A DNA stretch of 64,000 bases from Lachnospiraceae bacterium (GTDB taxonomy: Bacteria > Bacillota_A > Clostridia > Lachnospirales > Lachnospiraceae), in the NCBI GenBank assembly GCA_017613595.1, contig JAGADM010000092.1, positions 12,626 to 76,625 on the forward strand, read 5' to 3'. Positions 8,959 through 17,929 of the stretch are shown one piece after another. Position 1 is the stretch's first letter; each line of letters begins with the position of its first letter. The notes beneath the pieces are model-generated. The model was given only the letters and a program-made list of their open reading frames with translations. It was not told the origin of the DNA and made no database searches. Position numbers and translations under genes: made by a program.

Positions 8959-9756
8959 ATGAAGAAGGAACTGCTTTTAGGGATTGATGTCGGCAATACG
9001 AATATTACATTCGGTATCTTCAAGGGAAAGGATATCGTCAAGACGTTCCGCATGACAACGAAGATGCAGCGGACAAGCGATGAATTCGGCGTTTGGATAC
9101 AGTCCCTGATCACCGGCTGCGGCTATAACCCGGAGGAACTGAAGGATGTAATCGTGGCATCGGTTGTGCCGGGCATCATGCATTCGCTGAATTCCGGTAT
9201 CATCAAGTATCTGAACCGCACGCCGATCGTTATCAGCGCGGGCACGAAGACGGGACTCCGCATCAATATGGCCAATCCGAAGGAACTCGGCGCGGACCGT
9301 GTTGTGGACTGTGTAGCCGGGTACGAGCTGTACGGCGGACCCATCATGGTTATCGATTTCGGAACCGCGACGACTTATGACCTCGTTCTTGACGGATGTG
9401 TTTTTGAAACGGGTATTACGAGCCCGGGTATCAAGATCTGCGCGAACGCGCTCTGGAATGAGACCGCGAAGCTTCCCGAAATTGCGATCGAAAAGCCCGA
9501 AAGCATCCTTGCGAGGGATACGATCACCAGTATGCAGGCCGGTCTTGTATACGGCTGCATCGGACAGACGGAGTACATTATCAAAAAGGTGAAAGAGGAA
9601 GCCGGCCTCAGCGAGATGAAGGTTGTGGCGACCGGCGGACTCGGACGCATTATTTCAAGTGAAACCGATATGATTGACGTATATGATCCGGATCTTACAT
9701 TAAAGGGTCTGCAGATCATTTACGAGAAGCAGCCGAAGCGGAAGGAAACAACATGA
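8959..9756 (+). CDS. coaX: Type III pantothenate kinase
   Basis: 265 residues. It phosphorylates pantothenate, the first step of coenzyme A synthesis. The N-terminal phosphate-binding motif IDVGNTN, the central GADRVVD and DFGTATTYD motifs, and a Gly-rich ATGGLG near the C-terminus are all characteristic of the ASKHA-fold CoaX family. The stop overlaps the dusB start by 4 bases (ATGA), so the two are translationally coupled, a pairing often seen in Firmicutes. Confidence 0.96.
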   Translation: MKKELLLGIDVGNTNITFGIFKGKDIVKTFRMTTKMQRTSDEFGVWIQSLITGCGYNPEELKDVIVASVVPGIMHSLNSGIIKYLNRTPIVISAGTKTGLRINMANPKELGADRVVDCVAGYELYGGPIMVIDFGTATTYDLVLDGCVFETGITSPGIKICANALWNETAKLPEIAIEKPESILARDTITSMQAGLVYGCIGQTEYIIKKVKEEAGLSEMKVVATGGLGRIISSETDMIDVYDPDLTLKGLQIIYEKQPKRKETT

Positions 9757-10724
9757 GTTTTCAGATCGGCAATATTATCATTGAGAACGAATTAGCATTA
9801 GGACCGATGGCAGGCGTTACCGACCTGCCGTTTCGTCTGTTATGCAAAGAACAGGGCGCGGGACTTCTCTATACCGAGATGGTCAGTGCGAAAGGAGTTC
9901 TCTATCATAACCGAAATACCGAGGAGCTTCTCGGCACATGCGAAGCGGAGGCGCCGATCGGTCTTCAGTTGTTCGGAAGCGATCCGCAGATCATGGCGGA
10001 GCAGGCAAAGGTGCTCGAGGACAGGGCATTTGCCTTCTTCGATATCAATATGGGCTGCCCGGTTCCGAAGGTTGTGAATAACGGCGAAGGTTCGGCGCTT
10101 ATGAAGACCCCTTCGCTCGTATACGATATCGTTGACGCCATGGTGAAGGCGCAGCGGAAACCCGTTACGGTCAAGATTCGAAAGGGGTTCACGGAGGCCA
10201 ACGCAGTCGAGGTCGCGAAAGCGGCCGAAGCGGCCGGCGCGGCGGCAATCGCGGTACACGGAAGGCTTCGCGGCGAGTATTACGCGGGGAAAGCGGACTG
10301 GGACTGCATCCGCAGCGTTAAGGAAGCGGTCCGCGTTCCGGTTATCGGAAGCGGTGATGTGGACAGCCCCGAGAAGGCGCTTTCCATGAAGGCGGAGACC
10401 GGTGTTGACGGCATCATGATCGCAAGAGCGGCGCGCGGAAACCCGTGGATCTTCGCGCAGTGCAGGGCAGCATTAGAGGGGAAGCCGGTGCCCGCTCGTC
10501 CGGATGTTCCGGAAGTCATCGATATGGTGCTGCGGCATGCCCGTATGGCGATTGAGCGCTACGGAGAGCGGCGCGCGATGCCTGCGATGCGGAGCCATGT
10601 GGCGTGGTATTTCGCCGGGTATCCGGATTCGGCGGCGTTACGTCGCAGGGCCAATGAGATTACCGGATACGAAGAACTGAATAAGTTACTCGGGGAGTAC
10701 TTAGATAAAGAGCGTAAAGCTTGA
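9753..10724 (+). CDS. dusB: tRNA-dihydrouridine synthase
   Basis: 323 residues. An FMN-dependent enzyme reducing uridine to dihydrouridine in the tRNA D-loop. [12 protein letters not shown] is seen as '[12 protein letters not shown]', NMGCPVPKV contains the catalytic Cys, and GSGDV and [15 protein letters not shown] are the phosphate-binding and C-terminal family motifs. It overlaps coaX by 4 bases. The product belongs to the DusB-like group of Firmicutes. Confidence 0.95.
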   Translation: MSFQIGNIIIENELALGPMAGVTDLPFRLLCKEQGAGLLYTEMVSAKGVLYHNRNTEELLGTCEAEAPIGLQLFGSDPQIMAEQAKVLEDRAFAFFDINMGCPVPKVVNNGEGSALMKTPSLVYDIVDAMVKAQRKPVTVKIRKGFTEANAVEVAKAAEAAGAAAIAVHGRLRGEYYAGKADWDCIRSVKEAVRVPVIGSGDVDSPEKALSMKAETGVDGIMIARAARGNPWIFAQCRAALEGKPVPARPDVPEVIDMVLRHARMAIERYGERRAMPAMRSHVAWYFAGYPDSAALRRRANEITGYEELNKLLGEYLDKERKA

Positions 10725-10749
10725 GGAAAGAAAGGATATTTTCGGTATT

Positions 10750-12117
10750 ATGAAGAAACTGATCAGTTTGTTTTTGATCGCGGCAATGGTATTTTCCATG
10801 ACCGCGTGCGGGGAGAAGAAAGAACCCGAGGAAGGCAAGAGCCGCGAAGGAGATAAGAAAGTAACGGAGGCGCCGACGCCTACCGCGGAACCGACACCCA
10901 CTGCGGAGCCTACCGCGGAACCGACACCCGCTCCGGTTACCGGCATTGAAGAGGGTCCCGCTTACGCAATCGCTGCCGGCGACGGATGCGATTTGTACAG
11001 TGACTTATATACCGGCGAAGACGTGGCATTTGACAGCGACATCGATTATCTCTATATTACGGAGGGAGGATACGATAACCTCGCCAGAGCCGTCCGCAGC
11101 ACGAACCACAGTGCCTACCGCGCATCGGATAATATGAGAACGCAGGCAAGAACGATTCTCGAAAGCGAGACGGAGAAGTTCGACGAGCAGTGGTACAAAA
11201 AGAGCCGCATCAAGGTCTGCAGGGATGATGAGGAAATGTTCTCCTTCACGAGAACCGATGAATCCTATCTCGGCGCGCTGACCTACAAGTCGCGGGAAGG
11301 CTTCCTGTTCGACACGAAGACCGGAGAGCCGGTTACGCTCGGCATGATGATCGGCGATATGGAAGGTTTCATAAACGACATCATCATCCTGATTCAGGAT
11401 AATCCCTCGGCAGCGGATTTCAACGAGAACTGGAAGGAAGTCGTAACGGAAGGAATCCACGACGGTACCGTCGGTTATGCCGCAACCGAGGACGGTCTTG
11501 AAATCTGGTACAACAGCGGCGCATTTGCCCCTTACAGTGTGGGCGAGATCTGTGTTTCCTACCGGGCCGATGAGTACGCGAGACGCTTCTCCGGCAAATA
11601 CGCAAAGGCATATCTTGCTCCGATAAGAAACCGTGAGAAGACGTTCGAACTGAACCGCGATGAGGCCTTTATCAGCCTGATGAGAGAATTGTCGGAAGGT
11701 CTCGGAAAGCTTTCCTGGAACGACACCAAGGAAATCCTCGACCGAAACGGCATTCAGTATGAAGGGATCGGAGACAGCGAAGCTGAAGAAGTTGAAATGC
11801 AGGCGTATTTCAAATTCTATAACGCGCAGAACGATTATATTTATCTCTTCTACTGGCAGGAGAACCCGCAGAAACTGGAAAGCACACAGCGTCTGTCCAT
11901 GATAAGCGTTAACCCCCAGGGCTTCGAGAACTTTATGATCATCGGCGACGGGCGTTACAAGAACCGGGACGGCAGTGTGATCGAATATGAATACGTAGAC
12001 TGCTCGTTTGAGGATATGAGCTCACGCGATGGGGCATATATGGACAATCTGGAGGACCTGCTCCGTGTGCTTTATATCACGACGCCCCTGTATTATGCCG
12101 ACGTTGAGGTACGATAG
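10750..12117 (+). CDS. Lipoprotein with RsiV/PdaC-like domain
   Basis: 455 residues. The signal peptide ends in SMTAC, giving a lipid-modified Cys20. A charged stretch and a Thr/Pro/Glu-rich linker (about 38-58) follow. The middle part (about 80-275) resembles the DUF4163/DUF3298 module of RsiV and PdaC, with the recognisable C-terminal strand region GLEIWYNSGAFAPYSVG. The last ~150 residues are unassigned. Known members bind or act on cell-wall glycans, for example lysozyme sensing by RsiV; here there is no cytoplasmic anti-sigma domain and no sigma factor next to it, so an extracellular binding role is the safer reading. It follows dusB by 25 bases. Confidence 0.7.
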   Translation: MKKLISLFLIAAMVFSMTACGEKKEPEEGKSREGDKKVTEAPTPTAEPTPTAEPTAEPTPAPVTGIEEGPAYAIAAGDGCDLYSDLYTGEDVAFDSDIDYLYITEGGYDNLARAVRSTNHSAYRASDNMRTQARTILESETEKFDEQWYKKSRIKVCRDDEEMFSFTRTDESYLGALTYKSREGFLFDTKTGEPVTLGMMIGDMEGFINDIIILIQDNPSAADFNENWKEVVTEGIHDGTVGYAATEDGLEIWYNSGAFAPYSVGEICVSYRADEYARRFSGKYAKAYLAPIRNREKTFELNRDEAFISLMRELSEGLGKLSWNDTKEILDRNGIQYEGIGDSEAEEVEMQAYFKFYNAQNDYIYLFYWQENPQKLESTQRLSMISVNPQGFENFMIIGDGRYKNRDGSVIEYEYVDCSFEDMSSRDGAYMDNLEDLLRVLYITTPLYYADVEVR

Positions 12118-12148
12118 AAAAGTTTTTCGGAAAATGTGAAAAAAGTAC

Positions 12149-12177
12149 TTGCATTTTCCTCTTTCATGGAGTAGAAT
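12149..12177 (+). promoter_or_regulatory. Promoter of asd
   Basis: TTGCAT, 17 bases, TAGAAT. An inverted repeat GGAAAATG (12129-12136) / CATTTTCC (12152-12159) overlaps the -35, and a palindrome CGGACA-AA-TGTCCG lies downstream at 12192-12205. Confidence 0.7.
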
Positions 12178-12272
12178 AAGGCAAGTTCACGCGGACAAAT
12201 GTCCGTCGTAGAAAAACACAAGGCGGAATGAGATGAGAAAATGAGACGGTTCCGCAGTCAGGAGGTCCGACA

Positions 12273-13370
12273 ATGGCAGTCGAAGTAAAAGAAAAATTTA
12301 AAGTAGGTATTCTCGGTGCAACCGGTATGGTTGGACAGAGATTTATAGCTCTTTTGGAGAATCATCCGTGGTTTGAGGTAACGATGGTTGCGGCAAGCCC
12401 GAGAAGTGCGGGCAAGACCTATGCGGAAGCGGTAGGCGACCGCTGGAAGATGACGAGCCCGATGCCTGCGGCAGTTGCGGGACTTGTTGTCCGCAACGTA
12501 AACGAAGTGGAAGCGGTTGCCGCGGAGGTTGACTTCGTATTTTCCGCGGTTGACATGACGAAGGACGAGATCCGCGCAATCGAAGATGCATACGCTAAGA
12601 CGGAAACCCCCGTTGTTTCGAACAACAGCGCACACCGCTGGACGGAAGACGTTCCGATGGTTGTTCCGGAACTGAACCCCGAGCATTATGAGATTATTCC
12701 GTTCCAGAGAAAGCGCCTCGGAACGCAGCGCGGTTTCGTAGCGGTTAAGCCGAACTGCTCGATCCAGAGCTACACGCCCATGCTTCACGCTTTGAAGGAA
12801 TTCGAGCCTTACGAAGTGGTTGCTACGACGTATCAGGCAATTTCCGGTGCCGGCAAAACGTTCAAGGACTGGCCGGAGATGATCGACAACGTAATCCCTT
12901 ACATCGGCGGCGAGGAAGAGAAGAGCGAGCAGGAGCCTCTTCGTATCTGGGGCCATATCGAGAACGGAAAGATTGTTAAGGCAGAGGGTCCCGTGATCAC
13001 GACGCAGTGCATCCGCGTTCCGGTTTCCGACGGACATACGGCTGCCGTATTCGTAAAGTTTAAGAAGAAACCCACGAAGGAGCAGATCCTCGAGTGCTGG
13101 AAGAACTTCAAGGGACTTCCTCAGGAACTGAACCTTCCGAGCGCTCCGAAGCAGTTCATCAACTACTTCGAAGAGGACAACCGTCCGCAGTGCGCACTGG
13201 ACCGCGATATCGAAGGCGGTATGGGTGTTTCGGCAGGACGTCTCCGTGAGGATAAGGTTTACGACTGGAAGTTCGTAGGTCTTTCCCACAACACGAAGCG
13301 CGGCGCTGCCGGCGGAGCGATCCTTTCCGCGGAAACGCTTGTAGCTCTCGGTTATATCACGAAGAAGTAA
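12273..13370 (+). CDS. asd: Aspartate-semialdehyde dehydrogenase
   Basis: 365 residues. It reduces aspartyl phosphate to aspartate semialdehyde, the branch point to lysine/diaminopimelate, threonine and methionine. The NADP-binding GATGMVGQR motif is at the N-terminus, and KPNCSIQ holds the catalytic Cys162. The sequence is of the archaeal/fungal-type Asd subfamily (HPWFEV and SNNSAHR context) rather than the E. coli type. It has its own promoter and a strong terminator, so it is probably monocistronic. It feeds dapL, which lies 43 kb downstream. Confidence 0.96.
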   Translation: MAVEVKEKFKVGILGATGMVGQRFIALLENHPWFEVTMVAASPRSAGKTYAEAVGDRWKMTSPMPAAVAGLVVRNVNEVEAVAAEVDFVFSAVDMTKDEIRAIEDAYAKTETPVVSNNSAHRWTEDVPMVVPELNPEHYEIIPFQRKRLGTQRGFVAVKPNCSIQSYTPMLHALKEFEPYEVVATTYQAISGAGKTFKDWPEMIDNVIPYIGGEEEKSEQEPLRIWGHIENGKIVKAEGPVITTQCIRVPVSDGHTAAVFVKFKKKPTKEQILECWKNFKGLPQELNLPSAPKQFINYFEEDNRPQCALDRDIEGGMGVSAGRLREDKVYDWKFVGLSHNTKRGAAGGAILSAETLVALGYITKK

Positions 13371-13373
13371 TTA

Positions 13374-13423
13374 AGAAGAGGCCGACCCGCCGCAGGTGAT
13401 GCGGCGCGGAAAGCCTCTTTTTT
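13374..13423 (+). terminator. Intrinsic terminator after asd
   Basis: AAGAGGC pairs with GCCTCTT, and an inner CCGCCGCA/TGCGGCG-type stem closes the loop. A run of T follows. The T-run lies just before the next gene start. Confidence 0.9.
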
Positions 13424-13436
13424 GAAAGGTTTTGAA

Positions 13437-14450
13437 ATGAACGCGGAACAAATGTGGAAACGGTCCGGATTAACCGGAACCTATGACAGCTGGTCCTTCG
13501 GGGGTGATCCGGACGGGCTGGCGGCACTGTGCCTTTCCGGAAAGAAGCGGGCGACCTCGTCGGCTTTTCCGCTTTATGAGGCGGAGGGCGAGGAACTGCC
13601 GCAGTCCGGCGCGTACAGCGTTGTGGCGGACGGCAAAGGAGAAGCCGTATGCATTATCCAGACGCGCCTTGTGAAGATCGTACCCTTTTCGGAGATTACG
13701 GAGGAGATGGCCGCAAAGGAAGGGGAAGGCGACGGATCCCTTAAGTACTGGCAGGATGTGCACCGGCCGTTCTTTACGGAGGAGATGGCGGAGGCCGGTC
13801 TTTCTTTTGATGAATCCATGAAGGTCGTTTTTGAGGAATTCGTGAGAGTGTATCCGCCCGCGGATGACGGGCAGTACCCGGCCATGCCGAAGCAGGGAGC
13901 TTTATACATTATCCGGCACGGGAAGACCGACTGGAACGCACAGTACCGCCTGCAGGGACGTACCGATATTCCCCTCAATGAAGAAGGACGGAAGATGGCG
14001 CGCGAGGCCGCGGAGCGATACCGGGAAGAGCTGTTCGAGATATGCTTTTCCTCACCGCTTGTACGGGCGCGTGAGACGGCGGAACTGCTTCTTAAGGGAC
14101 GGGATATCCCGGTGACGGTCGATGAACGGTTGACCGAGATGGCGTTCGGTGTCTGTGAAGGCACTTCCAACTGCTATAACATTCCGGACAGTCCCGTAAG
14201 AGTGTTCTTCTTCCATCCCGAAGCCTATACGAACCCGGCGGAGGGCGGCGAAAGCATTACCGATCTCATCCGAAGGACGGGGGCATTCCTTGAGGAAAAG
14301 GTGTACCCGCTGATCCGGGAAGGAAAGAATGTCCTTCTTGTCGGACACGGCGCGATGAATATGAGTCTTGTCGTGCAGGTGTGGGACCTGCCGCTTGAGG
14401 AGTTCTGGACGGTCGGGATTGAAAACTGTAAACTGTTAAAACTTATCTAG
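13437..14450 (+). CDS. ASCH domain-histidine phosphatase fusion protein
   Basis: 337 residues in two parts. Residues 1-~145 match the ASCH (PUA-like) domain: the 'SGLTGTYDSWSFGG' opening, 'GKKRATSS', and a C-terminal Trp/Phe-rich block with VVFEEFVRVY. Residues ~153-337 form a histidine phosphatase (phosphoglycerate mutase-like) domain with RHGKTDWN (His161), GRTDIPLNEEGR, SSPLVRARETA and a C-terminal GHGAMN. ASCH domains bind RNA or nucleotides and the phosphatase may act on a phosphorylated small metabolite; the pairing suggests nucleotide or RNA-end metabolism, which is inference. ATG 13437 is used because AAAGG lies 7 bases upstream. Confidence 0.85.
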   Translation: MNAEQMWKRSGLTGTYDSWSFGGDPDGLAALCLSGKKRATSSAFPLYEAEGEELPQSGAYSVVADGKGEAVCIIQTRLVKIVPFSEITEEMAAKEGEGDGSLKYWQDVHRPFFTEEMAEAGLSFDESMKVVFEEFVRVYPPADDGQYPAMPKQGALYIIRHGKTDWNAQYRLQGRTDIPLNEEGRKMAREAAERYREELFEICFSSPLVRARETAELLLKGRDIPVTVDERLTEMAFGVCEGTSNCYNIPDSPVRVFFFHPEAYTNPAEGGESITDLIRRTGAFLEEKVYPLIREGKNVLLVGHGAMNMSLVVQVWDLPLEEFWTVGIENCKLLKLI

Positions 14451-14461
14451 GAAAAGAAAAA

Positions 14462-14497
14462 GGCACGATTGCTCTGACAATCGTGCCGTATTTTTTT
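14462..14497. terminator. Bidirectional terminator between convergent genes
   Basis: GGCACGATTG pairs perfectly with CAATCGTGCC around CTCTGA. T residues follow on the plus strand and A-rich sequence precedes on the other side, so both convergent genes can end here. Confidence 0.92.
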
Positions 14498-14507
14498 ATG
14501 GGATTGA

Positions 14508-15275
14508 TTACTGCACCTGAGGCAGATTGTAAAGCGCGCGGATAATCTTAAAGATACCTTCGAGGCGGTCCTTCTTGCCGTTGACAACGATTGAGAGGAT
14601 GAATCCGGTGTCGCCGGTTGAGTATTTTGCTTCCTGCACCAGCTCGGTGCTGTCCATACGCAGACCGATGAAGATGTCGCGTTCCACCGCGTCCGCGCCG
14701 TCGTCCTTCTCCGGAATGTAATGGAATATAAAGCGCTGCTCTTCGGGGATTCCGTCCAGAATATCCTGCGGAAGGACGGTGGAAAGGTCTCGCAGAATAC
14801 CTTCCTGCGCATAATGGTTCAAAGCGTCCTCCGTACCGATCATGATATCCATCGCTCCCGCGAAGATATAGGCGGAGATCGTCGTAACGTCGGTCGTGTT
14901 GCTCTTTGCGGAGGTCAGACGCTTATCGGAATTGATCTCGGCCTTCTTTGTGTCATAGCCGCTTTTCTCGACAATCTTCTCAAACTGCTGATCCACGATT
15001 CCTGGGTCCATCGCGCAGTCAAGGATTACGACAAATGCCAGTTCTTCCGGCTTCGGTTTCAGCGCGTTATAAACAATGTAGCCGAGCAGCGCGAGAATCA
15101 GAATGCCGACAAAGGTCTTCCAGAAATAGTAGTTGCGGAAGTACTGCCATTTGCCTTTGGCATCCAGGTTCTTCCAATGCTCGCCTGCGGAACGGTCTTC
15201 CGCGCGTTCTCCGTGTATTTTATAAATTTCCGCATCGTCATCGAGCGCGGTTTTCTTTCCTTCCAAATCCTGCAT
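14508..15275 (-). CDS. Single-pass membrane protein of unknown function
   Basis: 255 residues from ATG 15275, chosen because AGAGGA lies 5 bases upstream; a TTG 21 bases earlier is less likely. The N-terminal ~40 residues are charged and cytoplasmic, with a 'W..LDAKGKWQYFRNYYFWK' stretch before one transmembrane segment (about residues 55-75). The remaining ~180 residues would be extracellular and contain a 'DIMIGTEDALNHYAQEGILRDL' region resembling the ligand-lobe folds of periplasmic-binding-like proteins. I recognise the layout from Clostridia genomes but not a named family. A DUF2927 lipoprotein gene lies upstream in the same direction. Confidence 0.75.
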   Translation of the reverse strand: MQDLEGKKTALDDDAEIYKIHGERAEDRSAGEHWKNLDAKGKWQYFRNYYFWKTFVGILILALLGYIVYNALKPKPEELAFVVILDCAMDPGIVDQQFEKIVEKSGYDTKKAEINSDKRLTSAKSNTTDVTTISAYIFAGAMDIMIGTEDALNHYAQEGILRDLSTVLPQDILDGIPEEQRFIFHYIPEKDDGADAVERDIFIGLRMDSTELVQEAKYSTGDTGFILSIVVNGKKDRLEGIFKIIRALYNLPQVQ

Positions 15276-15361
15276 GGCGTCCTCTTTTCCTATCAAAGGT
15301 TTCCGTTCGGGAAACCGGTTTTACAACATATACCGAACAGCGGGTTCTTCCGAAGAATGTA

Positions 15362-16207
15362 TCAGTGCGCGAAAATCTGCTCGGCGGCTTCCATGACCTG
15401 CTCTGCCCGCATCAGCGGTTTGATCTCATCACGGTACATGAACTCAACGAGAAGCCAGTCGAGAACGGTCGGCTCCTGCGGCTCGTTATAGCCCTGATAA
15501 AACAGACTGTCCGGGTAGGAGTAGCTGTCGTTCTGTATGCCTAGCGACTGCACGATCTCCTCTAAGATAACATGATTTTTATTCGTGCGCGTCAGGCTTG
15601 TCCGGATTCCGATCTCCGCGGTGGAGATTTCACCGTCGTAGAAATAAATCAGCGAATAGCCGTCGGTATTGACATCGCCGATTGCCTGATAGGCGTACTG
15701 CTTATAGCTGTCGTCATCGAGAAACCGGATGACAAGGCGGTAATCCTCACCGTTGTTCTTAAAACGGATGCCCGGAAATCCGGGTACTTTGTTCAGCCCC
15801 TCAAAGAGTTTATTCATCACCGCGTAATCATCCTCGTCGGGATTGCCTTCCACGCTCACGATAACCGGGGCAGTCCATTTTTTGATGTAATTATAATCCT
15901 TACCGTTCGTATATTCCGCCTGGAGTCCTGTTTCAAGAAAGTACAGAAGGACCTGCTCCGCGGTATAACCGTACTCTTCGGGATGCATTTTATTGTCGGG
16001 AACCGGTGTCGGCGTCGGGGCAGCGGTAGGTGTCGGCGTCGATGTCGGAGTGACCGTCGGAGTCTCGGTAGGAGTTATCTCCGTAGGTACCGGAGTCGGA
16101 GCCGCCTCGCGCCTCGAGCCGGGCGTTAGTTCATTGTCCTGTCCGCCGCATCCGTAACAAAGCAGCAATGCCGCAAGGATGCAGAAGATCAACAGCAGTT
16201 TCTTCAT
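15362..16207 (-). CDS. DUF2927-like lipoprotein
   Basis: 281 residues from ATG 16207. The signal peptide ends in LLCYGC, giving a lipid-anchored Cys20. A Thr/Pro-rich linker (about residues 35-70) precedes the folded domain. The C-terminal half has 'HVILEEIVQSLGIQNDS' then 'DSLFYQ', the arrangement of DUF2927 proteins, thought to be zinc-peptidase-like. The canonical second His of an HExxH site is not evident, so activity is uncertain. A clear promoter precedes it. Confidence 0.75.
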   Translation of the reverse strand: MKKLLLIFCILAALLLCYGCGGQDNELTPGSRREAAPTPVPTEITPTETPTVTPTSTPTPTAAPTPTPVPDNKMHPEEYGYTAEQVLLYFLETGLQAEYTNGKDYNYIKKWTAPVIVSVEGNPDEDDYAVMNKLFEGLNKVPGFPGIRFKNNGEDYRLVIRFLDDDSYKQYAYQAIGDVNTDGYSLIYFYDGEISTAEIGIRTSLTRTNKNHVILEEIVQSLGIQNDSYSYPDSLFYQGYNEPQEPTVLDWLLVEFMYRDEIKPLMRAEQVMEAAEQIFAH

Positions 16208-16229
16208 TGTTCTTACCCCCGTGGCAAAT

Positions 16230-16258
16230 ATCGTATCACATTTTCCCGAAAGCCGCAA
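16230..16258 (-). promoter_or_regulatory. Promoter of the DUF2927 lipoprotein, GGAAAATG type
   Basis: On the minus strand TTGCGG (16258-16253), 17-base spacer, TACGAT (16235-16230). The spacer contains GGGAAAATGTGA immediately before the -10. Confidence 0.75.
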
Positions 16259-16310
16259 GGAATCCGCTTATATTTCACAAACCGTTGACATATCCGAGAG
16301 TAAATAATGC

Positions 16311-16338
16311 TTGCATTCCGGGGAAAATGTGATATGAT
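16311..16338 (+). promoter_or_regulatory. Promoter of the peptide ABC importer, GGAAAATG type
   Basis: TTGCAT, 16-base spacer, TATGAT with extended TG. The spacer ends in GGGAAAATGTGA, as in the divergent promoter on the other strand about 50 bases away. Confidence 0.75.
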
Positions 16339-16389
16339 ACGCTTGTAAATCGAAGCAGGCGGCAGCTCTTATGCCGCGAAGGAGGAAAC

Positions 16390-17910
16390 ATGAAGAAACT
16401 TATTCTCATGGCTCTCCTTGTTACCGTTTCGGCGGCTGTACTTTCCGGATGTAAAGGCGGCACAAAGAAAGGCGGTAATGGTTCGGTAACAGTCGGAATC
16501 ACACAGGATTTGGATAGTCTTGACCCTCACAAAGCGGTAGCGGCAGGAACTAAAGAAGTGCTGTATAACATTTTTGAAGGTTTGGTTAAACCTGACGAAA
16601 ACGGCAATCTTGTCCCTGCTGTAGCAGAGAATTATCTGATTTCCGCGGATGGAACCGAGTACACTTTCAAGCTGCGTAAAGGTGTGAAGTTCCATAACGG
16701 AAAGACGGTTACGGCAGAGGACGTTATATATTCTCTGAAACGTTGTGCGGGCATGCTTGAAACCTCCGATCCGGAGGTGCGGGTAGTGGCCGCGCTTTCT
16801 GTTATTTCCGACATTACTGCCGAACAGAAGGATGGAGCCGATTACGTTACCATTCATCTTAAGGAAGCCAACACGGAGCTGATCGGGTATCTTACCTGCA
16901 GCATCATTCCGAAGGATTATGCCGACCAGAAGACCAAGCCGGTCGGAACCGGTCCTTTCAAATTCGTTTCGTACACTCCCATGAAGAGCTTTATCATGGA
17001 GAAGAACAATGATTATTACGGAACGAAAGCACATTTTGACAAAGTCACATTTTCCATCTCCGAGAGCACCGATGCGGCGTTCCTGAAGTTGCAGGCCGGT
17101 GAGATCGATGTATTCCCTTATCTGACCGTCGACCAGGCGGAGCAGCTGAAGGACCAGTACAACATCGAGGTCGGTGAGATGAGCCTTGTACAGGGACTGT
17201 TCCTGAACAACAAGGTTAAGCCGTTTGATGACATCAAGGTTCGTCAGGCGATGAACTACGCGATCGATAAGGATGAGATCCTGCAGATGCTGAACGGCGG
17301 CAAGGGCGCTAAGATCGGAAGCGGCGTATACGCAAGCTTCCGCAGCTATTTCAACAATAACTGCACCGGAACGTACAACTACGATCCGGAAAAGGCAAAG
17401 CAGCTTCTGAAGGAAGCCGGATACGAGAACGGATTCACGTTCACCTGCTCCGTTCCTTCGAACTATTCCTACCATGTTCAGACAGCCGAGATTCTCGTAT
17501 CCCAGCTGAAGAAGGTCGGAATTACCATGAACATTCAGTTGATCGAGTGGGCAAGCTGGATCTCGGATGTATATCAGGGACATCAGTTTGAGTCGACGAT
17601 CATCGGACTGGATTCGCAGCTCGCACCGAGTGATATTCTGAAGTATTACATCGGCGGAACCGCAAAGAATTTCATCAATTACGAAAGCAGCAAATTCGAC
17701 AGCCTCTATAAGGAAGCCATGGCGACGACCGACGAGGCGAAGAAGAAGGAACTGTACGCGCAGGCACAGCAGTGTCTTGCGGACGATGCCGCTTCGGTAT
17801 TCCTGCAGAGCCCGTCTCTGATGGTTGCCGTAAAGAAAGGCCTCGCCGGATATAAGTTCTATCCGGTTTACGTACAGGATATGGCGTCTTTGAAGAAGGC
17901 GGAACGATAA
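16390..17910 (+). CDS. ABC transporter substrate-binding lipoprotein (peptide family 5)
   Basis: 506 residues. The signal peptide ends in VLSGC, so the mature protein is lipid-anchored. The SBP family 5 signature is visible: 'DLDSLDPHKAVAAGTKEVLYNIFEGLVKPDENG' near the N-terminus, 'YTFKLRKGVKFHNGK' and 'VGTGPFKFVSY'. Members bind oligopeptides, dipeptides, nickel or opines; the substrate is not decidable here. It is the first gene of a three-gene importer, preceded by GAAGGAGGAAAC and followed by the two permease genes. Confidence 0.93.
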   Translation: MKKLILMALLVTVSAAVLSGCKGGTKKGGNGSVTVGITQDLDSLDPHKAVAAGTKEVLYNIFEGLVKPDENGNLVPAVAENYLISADGTEYTFKLRKGVKFHNGKTVTAEDVIYSLKRCAGMLETSDPEVRVVAALSVISDITAEQKDGADYVTIHLKEANTELIGYLTCSIIPKDYADQKTKPVGTGPFKFVSYTPMKSFIMEKNNDYYGTKAHFDKVTFSISESTDAAFLKLQAGEIDVFPYLTVDQAEQLKDQYNIEVGEMSLVQGLFLNNKVKPFDDIKVRQAMNYAIDKDEILQMLNGGKGAKIGSGVYASFRSYFNNNCTGTYNYDPEKAKQLLKEAGYENGFTFTCSVPSNYSYHVQTAEILVSQLKKVGITMNIQLIEWASWISDVYQGHQFESTIIGLDSQLAPSDILKYYIGGTAKNFINYESSKFDSLYKEAMATTDEAKKKELYAQAQQCLADDAASVFLQSPSLMVAVKKGLAGYKFYPVYVQDMASLKKAER

Positions 17911-17929
17911 AACATAAGGAGGGAGCACC

